A DNA stretch of 64,000 nt from Loripinus fragilis (GCA_964019695.1 OZ026526.1:10187254-10251253), one strand, 5' to 3'; positions 53,643 to 64,000 are shown, counted from the first letter of the stretch. Made by a program: numbers and translations. Notes: a model not told the origin generated them from the letters alone.

Positions 53643-54189
53643 GTGCAGAAGGACAAGATCTCTATGATAGAAAGTCGGACTATTGATTCCCTTGATAATC
53701 AGTTTTGTATTCTGAAGACATTGTGGAAAATATTGCTATTTAGATGTTATTATGTGATGTTACATATAATTTCATACCAAATCATAACTACCGAAGGGAT
53801 TTACACCAAATGACTACCTGCTTATTTGAGACATTTGGTTCAATGTCTGAAATAATGTTTTCTTGTGATAGCATTTCATAAAAAAATTCATCCACTGAAA
53901 AAACATGAATGTCTCATTTCGTTTTCATCATCATTGTTTTGGAATGGTGGGAAACATTTGGTTAAAAAATTTAAGAATGACCATCATTTTCATCATTTGC
54001 CAATTCTGATTCCTATTAATAATAATTGTCATCCTTAGACTCCCACAAAATTTGATTAAAAGTTAACTCTTTCATTTTAAAACAGATTAGAATAACTGAG
54101 TTTTGTCCCTTTGGCCATTATTGTGCTATAAACAAGGCGTATTTTTTGCGGATTTTTTTTTAGCATGCCGTTGGAATAGAGTTCAACCT
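53643..54189. other. No gene
   Basis: AT-rich, with TCATCATTGTTTTGG and TTTTCATCATTTGCC near 53930-54000. Confidence 0.45.
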
Positions 54190-54335
54190 CGATGCTCATC
54201 AGGGTTTGCTGACCAGATGAGGCTCAATTCAGCCTGCTCAGCTACACAGACTAGCTAGAAATATGAAATTCGACATGTAACATAATCTCCAGAGAGCGAA
54301 TATCGAAGGCGCTAATCAGCCTGCGCGGATCGAAA
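54190..54335. repeat. I-family MITE, truncated by SINE-like sequence
   Basis: CTCAGCTACACAGACTAGCT and CAGCCTGCGCGGATC match the family. The right side is cut off by a tail rich in TCGAGTCACACC and GACGTCAAGTAA, resembling a different tRNA-derived SINE. Confidence 0.55.
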
Positions 54336-54523
54336 TCGAAACATCCCAGTTCGAGTCACACCAAATTTATGTCATTGAGCGTGCTATCCTTACTGCCTGC
54401 TAAGGATACAACAGGAAAACTTCCTGCCTGTGACTGACAAATGTTAACCGGGACGTCAAGTAATGATATTTCTACTTGATATAGAAAAAAAAACAATACA
54501 GAATCAAAAAAAAACTACATACT

Positions 54524-54727
54524 CAGTGGTAGATTGCTTGACTCGAGACCGAGGGGCCACAGGTTCGAGCCTCACCAGCGTCACTGTGTTGTGTCCTTGA
54601 GCAAGACACATTTATCATTGCTTAGTACTCACCGGGTTCAACCCAGGAAGACCCGTCCCAACATAAGTGAAAAAAATGTTGACTGGGACGTAAAACCAAA
54701 GAATCAAATTAACCAAACAAACAAACA
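54524..54727 (+). repeat. tRNA-derived SINE, 5'-trimmed
   Basis: Starts at CTCAGTGGTAGATTGCTTGA; B box ACAGGTTCGAGCCTCACC; a 6-bp addition (CACCGG) before GTTCAACCCAGG; tail with AACCAAACAAACAAACAAA. Confidence 0.8.
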
Positions 54728-54791
54728 AAAAATACATCAAATTACGTTTATTACCGAATACAACTACATGTACTAAATGTAAAATAATGAT

Positions 54792-54938
54792 TAAACTCTT
54801 TGTATGCTGGGATTTTTCTCTCATAAATTTTGTTGTCTGATTTTTTTTGTTTTGTTTTTTTTTTGTTGGGAGGGGGTGTTGTTTTTTTTTATCAGATTTC
54901 AAACTACTTGGACCCAGATCAGGCCCGATATGTTGTAG
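54792..54938 (-). repeat. C-family MITE, inverted
   Basis: TTAAACTCTTTGTATGCTGG to ACTTGGACCCAGATCAGGCC, with a T/G-rich stretch in between. Confidence 0.6.
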
Positions 54939-55209
54939 TCAGTGTCAACGAAAATATAATGTTTAAAACTAATTTTAAAAAGTGCAAAAAATAAATATTC
55001 ATGCAACTAAGTCGCTTTAATAAATCGATTACCATTCCATATGTACTTTCTTCCATACAAAGATCATGCAAGACCAGCGATGAAATGAAAAAAAAAATGA
55101 GTTTCACCCTTGGGGTGGGGGGATTTTTGTACTTTGTCCCACTGATCCCAGACCCAAAATGCCGGACCGGGATAACAAATAATTGTCGTAGGCTCAGATA
55201 AGGACTTTT

Positions 55210-55350
55210 TAGCGTAAAAATGCACACACAAAACAAAAACATCTTTTTAAACATCGCTTTAGGTGTTCAAAAGAACCGTCTTTCTTTTGAATACCCACAA
55301 CATGTGTTTTGGTTAAGATTTTCAATTACGTTCTCTTATCTGGAGGCCTG
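55210..55350 (+). repeat. A-family foldback MITE, core-deleted
   Basis: GTTCAAAAGAACCGTC runs directly into TTTCTTTTGAATACCCACAA, so one inner arm is missing. Confidence 0.6.
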
Positions 55351-55830
55351 AGAGGTGTGCATTTTATTTCTTTATAATTTAGTTAATCGTTTAACAAAAA
55401 GTGGGTCTGAAACGAGAATAAATCGTTTTGCAGCCGAATCAAAGAACATAATCGGCTGTTTTATTTCAAAAAATGTTTCGCGGTATTACTTAATTTGTCA
55501 CAATAAACTTTTTGTTATGAATTATTAATCGAACAAATGGGCAGCAGACATGGGAGTGTGTCGGATTGTGTTGCAAAAACACCTGCCTACTGTCTTGCAC
55601 ATGCCGCGTTCATGATGGTTTTGCGCGAGACACAATAATATCTCAATTAAACCTGAGAAAAAATACAATAACTATTAACTTTAGCGACATGAATTAGCCC
55701 AGTAAGCACGTAAAAGTGGACCACTATCGGCCCGCCAGCGAAACGCCATTCGGATTAAATCATTAAAAGAGAGTATGCATTCTTCAGGTTTTTTAAGACA
55801 GATAGTTTATCTTTTTGACTTAAATTCTTT

Positions 55831-55901
<71 letters not shown>

Positions 55902-56171
55902 CAGAGGCTAGTCAAAAATACTGCAGTTCATATATTCAACATCAGGTCTCAGAGTCTTATAATTACATATACATTTGATTTGGATTAAAGATTTAAAAGC
56001 TGAATTCTAGATGTTCTACTAGATAACCCCCTTTTAATACGAAAAGGCTCATAATTATGCTTTATTATGACCATGAATCAAATTCGATTTTGCGCCTGTA
56101 AGCGACAGACACACTAAATGCATCTGACGCAGCGGATTGTAAGACACAATGTTCCAACGGCTGCCATTTTA
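55351..56171. other. No gene; contains (TTG)n
   Basis: Apart from the microsatellite nothing is recognised. Confidence 0.45.
55831..55901 (+). repeat. (TTG)n microsatellite, about 23 units
   Basis: An uninterrupted TTG run. The open frame through it (poly-Cys, poly-Leu or poly-Val) is not a gene. Confidence 0.95.
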
Positions 56172-56650
56172 ACCCATTAAATCCGAATGGTCTGGCCTAC
56201 CCATAGCAGTAGGTCAAGCCCATTTCCAATTTTAGGGGTGTTGGGTGGTATATTTCATTTTTCCAAAATGTCCGTTCTAAGGCGGTGGTTCTGTTGTTGT
56301 TGACTTGTTGTTTATTGTTACTCCCATTTTGGGATTCTGTAATTGTTCTTTGTTTTGATGTACGTTACCTTATGTCCCTTCTAGTTTTGTAATCATCTTG
56401 ATGGGGAGGAGAGAACTGGTTGCTTTGCTTAGTTTGTCTTCCTGGTGTCTTGTGATTGTTGTGAGGCTCTTCCTCGCGGTGCCATGGGTTTGTCTGCAGT
56501 TTGTGATTGTGGTATTTCCTGATCATACTCACTATTTTCAATAGAACATTCTGTAAGCAAATAGTGCAGAACCCTATCAGACGCCACGATCAGAGGTGTC
56601 TGGTCTGGTTCTGCTTTTTTTGCCGATGTCCCATAAAAAGGAAGCTAGGT
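56172..56650 (+). repeat. R-family repeat interrupted by LINE-like segment
   Basis: TTAACCCATTAAATCCGAAT and ATAGAACATTCTGTAAGCAA match the copy at 16796. About 250 bp between them (56280-56540) is foreign and includes the segment shared, inverted, with 46630-46760. Confidence 0.55.
56425..56535. repeat. Inverted partner of 46630-46760
   Basis: TGTCTTCCTGGTGTCTTGTG, TTGTCTGCAGTTTGTGATT and GGTATTTCCTGATCATACTC are reverse complements of the other copy. It is embedded in an R-family repeat. Confidence 0.65.
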
Positions 56651-57033
56651 TTATATGGGTCAAAACAGTTTTGAAAACTATTATACTACCCTATTTTCAT
56701 ACCTGTCTCGTTTTTCCAATGACACTGCTTTAAATGATTTAATGTGTGAAAAATCTTCTTATCAAACTGCTAAACGTAAATCAAACACTTCATATTTTGA
56801 TAATTCCGGATTTATATGTTTGCAGTTCGAGCCTGAATTAATTTTAAGAAGTCTCGAGAGCTTGTTGACGAAAAGTGTGATTAAGGTCGCTCTTTTCTCA
56901 ATGCTTGCTATGCCGACAGACCATTGTATACACCGCAGTAACTAAATGACCCAAACACTGATAATGTACTGTTTAAACTTCTCTTATTGTCTTAAAGTGC
57001 AATTTGAGTCTGTTCATGAGCGGTTGGTACTTA
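56651..57033. other. No supported gene
   Basis: A 96-codon frame (56655-56945) starts in R-family sequence and has no domain or splice context; left unassigned. Confidence 0.4.
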
Positions 57034-57273
57034 GGCCAAAGAAACAATACCTGTGTTTAGGGTAACCCGACCCTACCTAAATTTACTGGTGAAACCTAGA
57101 ATTTTGTCAGGTTTTCTAGGAAAACAATATAATTTTATGCAATTTGAAAGGCAAAATGCCTTTCAAAATGCATAAAGTTATATTATTTTCCAGAAAAAAA
57201 TATTATGTGTGTCTACCCTACCTAAAATTTTCAGACCCGTTACCCGAAACACAGTTAATTTTTTTATTTGGCC
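57034..57273. repeat. N-related foldback MITE, best copy
   Basis: CTGTGTTTAGGGTAACCCGA pairs with CGTTACCCGAAACACAG; the inner hairpin is CAATTTGAAAGGCAAAATGC then CTTTCAAAATGC. GGCC is at both ends. Confidence 0.8.
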
Positions 57274-57524
57274 TTATAGGACAGCTACATGTAGGCGATC
57301 AGCATCTTCACCAGCGAAGGTTTCGTCGTATCTACCTTTCGACAAACCCTTCACCTCACGAACCTCAAAATTTATTAATAGCGCAGACTAATTGACCAAT
57401 GAAAACGCCAGGAAGGATTTTTTCGATAATCCCTTCCTGCCAATCAGAATAAACGTAGCAGTTTATCAGCGTCTAATATACACCGCCTGTTAAGTCTCCA
57501 TAAGTCCAGATAAGCAAAGACTTT

Positions 57525-57690
57525 GGTCGTAAAAATATTTATTTTTCTTCTATCCTTCAGTTAAGAATTATGTTATGGGTGCTCAAAATAACCATCTTAA
57601 TGTGACAGTTCTTTTGACCACATTAAACGTATATTTTAGTTGTTCAATAAGCTAACTGATTGAAAATTAGTTATGCCGTCTTATCTGGAG
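57525..57690 (+). repeat. A-family foldback MITE
   Basis: The core CTCAAAATAACCATCTTAAT is followed by GTGACAGTTCTTTTGACCAC. Confidence 0.65.
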
Positions 57691-58447
57691 GCCTGGTGTT
57701 TATCGATTTTTCGCACCGCTTTTTTCATTGATCATAATAACTGTTACTATTTTTGTCTTATGACGTACTCATTCGGAAGAAAGTATCATTGTGAGGCCAA
57801 GGGTTAAGATAGCGAATCGCAACCCTTGGTATGACAAGATGGCGATCAGTAAACGCTTTTGTTGTGACAAGGTTCTTGGACATGCTTCTTATTTCATTAG
57901 AACAAAAGCTAAAAATAACTTATTTCATTTCCTCATTTTTTCCCCTCTGAGCTTCATTGCTCTGTCTCCTTTACTCTCTAAACGGTGGACCGTGGGCTTG
58001 GGTGGGCCTCGCTGATTCGAGGCCTGATTTCAGTTTTTAACCTGGTATCAATTAATCAATTGTTCAGCTCTCTCATATTTTACACGTGTAGTCAGCGTGT
58101 CAGATTGCTTATCATATTCGCCATCTAGTCCGACATATTTCCTTTCTTGAAAAAGAACTTTCCGTTGATGTGGGTCGCAACTTGTGCTTCTTGTAAAAAC
58201 TTACCTTTTGAGTTACCGGAGTCAGGGACGGATCCAGGATTTCTGGAAAGGGGATTCCTATGTATAAAGGAGTGGGCATTGCTTTGCTGATTTTGCCTCA
58301 TTTTTCTTAAATATCCCATGAAAATGAAATAATTTGGTCTCATTGAGATCAAATTATTTCATTTTCATAGGATAAGGGGGCAGGGAGGAGGGGTTCGAGC
58401 GAACTCTTTAAACTCCTCTGGATCAGCTACTGCAGGGTCGACTTTAA
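57691..58447. other. No supported gene
   Basis: A 74-codon frame near 57791-58015 is GC-richer than its surroundings but unrecognised. GACGGATCCAGGATTTCTGG near 58228 marks the start of another repeat ending in the hairpin at 58319. Confidence 0.4.
58319..58368. repeat. Hairpin with 18-bp arms
   Basis: TGAAAATGAAATAATTTG and CAAATTATTTCATTTTCA are exact inverted copies around a loop that is itself palindromic (TCTCATTGAGA). Confidence 0.8.
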
Positions 58448-58640
58448 CTGACCTTTATGTACTAATGGATTCTTCCTTCTGGTCTGATACAATAAACTTG
58501 GGATGGTCCATTGTATATATCGAGGAGTCATAGGTTATAATTTCCAAATACAATTATTTTCTTTCCCTGAGGTACATTTTTGCCTTAACAATGTAGACCA
58601 CGATGAAATGCTGCATTATGTGACATTAAATTAAACCAGA
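58448..58640 (-). repeat. D-family MITE, truncated
   Basis: The left arm and body match the copy at 44527, but the inner hairpin stops after GATGAAATGCTGCATTATGT, just before the minisatellite at 58641. Confidence 0.6.
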
Positions 58641-58926
58641 GTAATACCCGTATTCAATATTTGCGACCAAAGCAATACCTGTATTCAGTATTTGCAACCA
58701 TAAAAATATCCGTATTCAGTATTTGCAAGCAGAACAATACCCGTATATTCAGCACTTGCAACCAAATCAATACCCACATTCAGTATTTGCAGCCAGAGCA
58801 ACCCATATATTTAGTATTTGCAACCAGAGCAACACCTGTGTACATGTATTTGCGACCAAAGCAATGATTGCAAATACTGAATACGGGTATTGCTCTTGTC
58901 GCAAATACTGAATACAGGTATTGCTC
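58641..58926. repeat. 31-bp minisatellite with an inverted end
   Basis: The unit is AATACCCGTATTCAGTATTT then GCAACCAAAGC. About seven variable head-to-tail copies are followed by about two copies in the opposite orientation (GCAAATACTGAATACGGGTA, then ATTGCTCTTGTC). No spacers separate the units. Confidence 0.85.
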
Positions 58927-58941
58927 TACAGTCTTCGTTTT

Positions 58942-59003
58942 GTGGTCTTGTTGTTGCTGCTGTTGCTGTTGTTGTTGTTGGTGGTGGTGGTTGTGGTGGT
59001 TTG
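58942..59003 (+). repeat. Compound TTG/CTG/GGT microsatellite
   Basis: TTGTTGCTGCTGTTGCTG passes into TTG and then GGTGGTGGT units. Confidence 0.9.
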
Positions 59004-59969
59004 TCAACTTCGCAAATATAAAGACCTGTACAACGTTTGTTCTATAGTGTTTTTTTTAAATCACAGCTTGAGAACATAGATTCAAATTGCCATGATATAT
59101 TCGTATTACGCTTGCGCATTTGTTCTATCCAGGCTCATTCAGGTTCTTGTGTTTGTTAATTATCGATGCCATCAACATTTTTGCACTCATTGGTTTCTCA
59201 GAAGTTCAAAATGCTGAGTCGTACCATCAGAAAAGAGTCCGTTTTTAGACAGATATTTGTAATTTAGGGATTCCCCAGTAAAAAAGAAAAAAAAGTAGTA
59301 AATTTGCAAAACTATGAATTGTCTCATGGTGTCACAACACTAGAATGACCCACCCACCTCGTCACCATCTCCGCGATGAGGTGGATGTGTCATTTAATAG
59401 ATCATCACTTTCGTTTGAAACAGCTTTCTCAAAGTCAGTAGACGACACTCCACTTTGGTTAAGTGCCGAGAGATGACATTTTTTGGAAAAGCTAATATTT
59501 CTATACATATATATTTGTTAAGTAGCGAAAGTGGGCGGACACATTGACCATAAAAATGCTTCGCAATGCACATATAAGTTCATTTTTCTCACGGAACGTC
59601 TCGAATCCATCTCACATATACCCTTTTTACAAGGCAGTGCTCATCTGATGAAATGTGCCTTAAATTAACGTACATGCACACGTGTGCATGTTCAAGGTAA
59701 TCAGTCAACGAATCTTTTAAGAGAAAAGCATCAGCATGCATGGCATATCAGTTAAAAGGTTCAACGAGAGAGGTTAATCACGTGGGTGCAATGCATGCTG
59801 TCTTTTGTTTGTTAGTAATATGTTTGACTATTTGAAACTATTTGCTTGCTTTATTTCTTCAGAAATTATTGATAACTAGAGTGGATCTGTCTAAAGAATC
59901 AACTGGAAGTCTTAAATCTGCTTTAGAAATGTAGCATTTTCAAAATAAAGCTGTTATACCACTCATAAT
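59004..59969. other. No supported gene
   Basis: A small foldback (AATGACCCACCCACCTCGTC and GATGAGGTGGATGTGTCATT, 59344-59394) and a weak terminal-exon candidate at 59863-59934, described under findings. Confidence 0.4.
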
Positions 59970-60052
59970 TATAGTCTCAAAACCAAAAGCTCACAAAGTC
60001 ATTACGTAGTATAGCCTCAAAACCAAAAGCTCACAATGTCATTACGTATTAT
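59970..60052 (+). repeat. Tandem duplication of about 43 bp
   Basis: CTCAAAACCAAAAGCTCACA and GTCATTACGTAGTAT recur with one or two changes; the following ATTATGAGCTTTTGG is a partial inverted third copy. Confidence 0.8.
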
Positions 60053-60191
60053 GAGCTTTTGGCATTGTCGCAGACAGGAAGCACTCTAGCACGTACTTAC
60101 CTGTCGCCTTTCGCTCGATGCACACTGGGGATGAAACCGCCATTCCCCAGTCATTTTTAGTAAAATATATTATGCGACGACTCGGGGCTTT

Positions 60192-60545
60192 AAGCCCCGT
60201 TCTCACTGTCCCGGTTTAAGGTGCCGGTTCACCCCGGTTTGATGATCCGGGATGAACCGTGATGAACCGTGTCACAACCGTGGCCGCACCGTGGACAACC
60301 TTGGAGATCCGGGATGAACCGTGTTGAACCGTGTTAAACCGGCTCATGTCCCCGGTTGTTTTAAAATGTTTAAAACAACCGGGACTCACCGGGAGTAACC
60401 GGGAAGGCTGTCAAATACCGTGATAAACCGGGAAGACGCCGGGAGCAACCGTGTCTCCACCGGGACGGCGTCGGGGCGATACCGGCGTAATCCGGGAACA
60501 TCCGTGTCTCCACCGTGATAAACCGTGTGGTTCCACTGCCTATGT
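60192..60545 (+). repeat. GC-rich block of degenerate CCGTG/CCGGG repeats
   Basis: Short motifs such as AACCGTG, AACCGGG, GATCCGGGATGAACCGTG and ACCGTGTC recur dozens of times with no fixed period over about 350 bp. A hairpin AACCGGCTCATGTCCCCGG/TTGTTTTAAA...AACAACCGGG lies in the middle. Composition is unlike the surroundings. Confidence 0.8.
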
Positions 60546-60736
60546 AATAAAATGCAAAATAAAATTGAAAAGTCACTCCTGCTGCACCTAAAATGAAAGT
60601 GGAATCATCCAAATGATAAGGATGGGAAAGTCCATTCGTCACAAGTTGGTTAAATTGCCAGCAGTATAAATGTGCTCATTTACAAAACTAAATATGAATA
60701 AATGCACTTATAATTACTGAAGAGTCAAGCATATAT

Positions 60737-60842
60737 GAGCCACGACATGAGATCTCCAACAATGTGGTAGTTGCCATTAGCAAAGCCTCAGATCAGCCTG
60801 CGCCTAGGCGCAGTCTGATCAGAGCCTTTGCTTGTCGCTTGG
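60737..60842. repeat. H-family MITE, half copy
   Basis: GAGCCACGACATGAGATCTC and the inner hairpin CCTGCGCCTAGGCGCAGTCT; the far arm is missing. Confidence 0.65.
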
Positions 60843-60871
60843 TTTAGACGGATGGCTGAGAATGGGTTTGC

Positions 60872-62575
60872 TCCCCCCCCTAGGGAATTTTGCAGACATA
60901 TCCTATCTTGTAGAGAATTGAAAGCCGAGTCTTTTAAGAGATGTTTGCACTCTGTGCTCCGGGGCGTTAGTCTGTAAGAGCCTGTAACATACGTTACTTA
61001 ATCAAACTAAGAAAAAGTAAATTGAAAGTTTGGACTACAAATTAAAGACATTAAAATATTTATTTTTAAAAATCATTCATATAGTCTGCATACTGGATAT
61101 CTTAACTACATATGACAGCCATTTGAATAAAATTGTGGCTTCCTAAGGTGTCATATGCGTTACATAAATTAGATAACCTATTAAAATTTGCAAGTGTGGC
61201 TAACATCATTTACATTCACAATCGCTCTGTGTGTTTTGCAAAATGTTTTTAACCATGTCTGACTAGCTTATGCAATGGGCTAACAGAAAAATTAAAGTTT
61301 GTTTCCCTAGCTTAAATACTTTTTCTGGAATAAGCAATTAAACAACCCTACCCCTACCCAGTTTTAAGGTGAAATGTTTGGTATTAAAACTAAAGTAAAA
61401 ATAGTTAAAAAATATTTGCAGTTGATTAATGTGTTTCATTGTTTGGGATTTATTTGCTCATATGAAAAGACTCATAAATCTGCAAGTTTGTTGCAAAATT
61501 TTAAATATCAGAGGCTGTAACATATGTTACCTGACGTAATAAATGGGCAAGCTCATTGTCTTTACGCAAGGTATGCCTAAAAATGTTTTAATCTCCTCGA
61601 GGGAATTTTGCAGACATATTCCTTCTTATAGTACAACTCAAGCTGCATCGAATAAGGGATGTTTGCACTCTCTATGTTGGGGCGTTAGTCTGAAACAGCG
61701 TGTTACATTCGTTACGATATCAAATGAAGGAATGTAGTTTGAAAGTTTGAGCTAAAATTGTGAAAAAACTTGCAGGTGTTGGATATCTTACATTGTTTAG
61801 TGATTTTAAACTGGCTCCTATACTAAAGACTTATAGATCTGTTAGTTGTCATCAAGTCTTAAAGATCAGAGAGCGTTACATATGTTAGCGTGATAAGTAA
61901 AATCATCAAACAGTATTTTGACATCAAGCTGAGTAAGGGCCTGCTCCATCCTAATCCCCTTTGGAATTCTGCAGACAAATTACATCTTATGTAACCATTC
62001 AAGGTGCATTTAATAAGAAATGTTTGCACTCTGTAAGTTGGGGCGTTAGCCTGTAACAGCGTGTTACATATGTTACTATATCAACTTGAGAATAAGAAAT
62101 TTGAATGTTTGAGCCACTAAAAGAAGACATTAAAATTATCTAATAAATTGACATTCTTATAGTCTTTATACTTGATGTCTTTACTACACATGGAAGCTGT
62201 TTAACATTAATACGGCTAACTGTGGTGTTATGTGCGTTACATGAACCTAATTATAATTTAAAAGCTATAATTGTGGCTATCGTCATTTAGTTAAGCAACT
62301 TCTATGACTTGGTTTCCAACGGTTTTATTAGATTTTACAAACATATACTCAATTGATGAATAGGAAAAACCAAGTTTGCTTTTCTATCTTAAATATATTG
62401 ACTTATAGGAGCTAATACACAGCCCTACTCCCAGTTTTACAGAGAAGCGAATTTTGTTATACCGTTTAAGTAAAACACATGGAAGCGATTACAGCATGTG
62501 GATATTTTTCATTTTCTTAGTCTGTCTTGCTCATATATCTGCAAGATGTCATTAAGTTTAAGATCAGGACACTTA
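60872..62575 (+). repeat. Degenerate tandem array, unit about 0.7 kb
   Basis: Marker blocks GGAATTTTGCAGACATAT, ATGTTTGCACTCT, GGGGCGTTAGTCTG and GTTACATATGTTAC recur from about 60880, 61600 and 61965. Units one and three share full-length order (TATAGTCTGCATACTGGATA versus TATAGTCTTTATACTTGATG; TGTTATGTGCGTTAC; ACAGCCCTACTCCCAGTTTT). Unit two lacks about 330 bp. A stray end block is near 63440-63490. Divergence is high. Confidence 0.75.
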
Positions 62576-63727
62576 ATGTGTACTTATAAGTCTTTGGTGC
62601 CAAAACACTGGAAATTATATTCATTTCTGATTATCAAGCCCATGGACTGTTTTTACAGATGTTATCAATGACCTTTTGGACACATTTCCTAATACTGTGC
62701 ATATAATGCTAAATATAGAGCCACAAATAGAAAAGATAGTTTTACATTTTTACAAGAAAATACAATAAATGAAATGGCCCAAACTATTTCTCATCGATTT
62801 TACACTCATGTTAAACGTTTGTCGTTGTCTGCTTCTGTGGTAATAATTATTATCACACGCCTCCTTGCAACTAGTAGAATCATCACACAATATTTCAATC
62901 ATTTACTGTTATTTAATTTTACCACCAATCCACTCAAAATTGATGAGCCATTATCAACTTTCCAATTTTGCCATTTATGGCTTGGAACATTCGGAAACTG
63001 ATAGGAATTCCTACTAGTTGGCTCTTTGAGTATGTGTTTCAAGTGATACTCTGCAAGTAGGAGAAAGACTAAAGCTTTACAAGGAGGAAAACTATGCCAT
63101 TAAGAGCAATGAGTACCTGGACTGATGTACTTTGATATTTCTGTGATTAAGAATCATATCTTAGCTGGTTAACTTTTATAAATGTAGCCTTTCCATACAT
63201 GCAACCCACATATTTTCATCTAATAATGTCTCTGCTCTTATTATCTTTCCCAAGCTTTCAAAAACTTATTTGAAGTCTTAGTACTTCTGAAGTGCTGAAA
63301 CCGAGGTAATTCTTTCCCTTCAGATAAACGAACTAGATGTATCACAGCAGGTAAAGCAATGAAATGCAGGATGAACAGAGCGCAAATAGACCCTTTCAAT
63401 TCAATGATTCACTAAGTTTCTAAGATAAGAGCGCTTATTAAAGGATGTAACATATATAACTCGTCATAATAAATGAGCAAGGGCATTGTCATGACATCCG
63501 TTTTGGTTACACAGTCAGAGGCAAGTGTTTTCAATTTCAGTGTTTTCAATGGATCATGAAATGAGGCACCTTATCAACTTGTTTACTCTGTATAAATCTT
63601 CCATAGAGCATAATATAGAACTGCTGGTTATCCCATTCTACCTATAGTCCACTTTCCTTCTTTTGAATGCAACAGCTAATGATATGGCTGCAAAAACTGA
63701 AAAATCATAGGTTTTACATTATTTTAA
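62576..63727. other. Between tandem array and right-edge fragment
   Basis: No gene is supported. A block like the array's unit end (GTAACATATATAACTCGTCA) lies at about 63446. A 75-codon frame at 62774-63001 has no recognisable domain. Confidence 0.4.
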
Positions 63728-63904
63728 GACATGCTTCAATGTACTGACATCAAAAAACAACCTACTGCAAACACAATTGATGGCAATGTCCAACTTCATA
63801 TTCTTTCTCTTATACCAGATAACTTTCAAGGTGTAACAGAAATTGTTTTAGACGGTCTGCCAAAACCATCAAGAGTCAACATTGTAACTATAGAAAACTT
63901 ATAA
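63728..63904 (+). pseudogene. Eroded coding fragment at right edge, unrecognised
   Basis: A 58-codon open frame ends in TAA and includes IDGNVQLHILSLIPDNF and GLPKPSRVNIVTIENL. The amino-acid pattern is more protein-like than the surrounding sequence and resembles segments of unclassified repeated ORFs that I associate with invertebrate mobile elements. Upstream frames are broken by stops, so it is read as a pseudogene piece. The window ends 96 bp later. No function is assigned. Confidence 0.3.
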
Positions 63905-64000
63905 AGCTCTTTGGGCCCAGCAAAATACTATTGATCTAAGACCTGAGGACTTAAGCACCAAAAGACTGGATAGGTTCCATGGCAAATGATTAAAAAAAGC

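Noticed and set aside
12504..54727. tRNA genes at the GGTTCGAGCCTCA boxes
   Set aside because: The A and B boxes belong to SINE copies with a common non-tRNA body and A-rich tail; no cloverleaf acceptor stem closes.
55775..55978. Poly-Cys open frame
   Set aside because: It is the (TTG)n microsatellite read in one frame.
58641..58926. CRISPR-like array
   Set aside because: The 31-bp units abut with no unique spacers, some are inverted, and the setting is eukaryotic. It is a minisatellite.

Overview
This window looks like AT-rich, intron- and transposon-dominated metazoan DNA. A bivalve mollusc or other lophotrochozoan is my best guess. The reasons are short exons in long introns with canonical GT/AG sites, many copies of a tRNA-headed SINE, and a very dense load of short foldback (MITE-like) elements. 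No bacterial-style genes, operons, rRNA or intact tRNA genes are visible. The species call is inference; no search was possible.

One host gene can be supported. Its 3' part lies on the + strand and enters from upstream of the window. Five exons (1092-1145, 2809-2922, 5031-5052, 6647-6713, 14057-14245) join in one uninterrupted frame, with splice phases 1, 1, 2 and 0 at the four junctions. Together they encode an extracellular stalk, a single transmembrane helix with an Arg stop-transfer, and a cytoplasmic tail. The tail ends in two ITIM-type tyrosine motifs (LHYAEL and VEYAEV) 23 residues apart. This is the architecture of a type I inhibitory or adhesion receptor, probably Ig-superfamily, although no Ig domain is inside the window. 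Further downstream are a 30-nt micro-exon (31367-31396), a weaker 63-nt candidate exon (37192-37254) and a second terminal exon (40270-40497). The second terminal exon encodes an Asp/Arg/His-rich tail. All enter in phase 0, so they fit alternative 3' ends of the same gene that would replace the ITIM tail. That isoform switch is inference and is the most interesting hypothesis here.

Almost everything else is mobile-element sequence. At least fifteen families of palindromic, MITE-like repeats recur, several nested in one another. Two copies of one family carry 9-bp target duplications of the Mutator (MULE) type. A 1.97-kb element with a transposase-type zinc-finger fragment has split another foldback. 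Two elements of about 1.0-1.1 kb have terminal inverted repeats of about 30 bp. A decayed Ty3/gypsy pol occupies about 51.9-53.4 kb and a LINE ORF2 tail lies at 45.8-46.1 kb. Ten or more tRNA-derived SINE copies are scattered through the window. MITEs sit within tens of bases of most exon boundaries.

The last 5.5 kb differs in texture. It has an inverted-arm minisatellite (58.6-58.9 kb), a GC-rich block of degenerate CCGTG/CCGGG repeats (60.2-60.5 kb), a degenerate tandem array with a unit of about 0.7 kb (60.87-62.57 kb), and an eroded coding fragment at the right edge. The downstream 23 kb (40.7-64 kb) contains no host gene I can support. Repeat coordinates are read by eye and may be off by about 20 bases.
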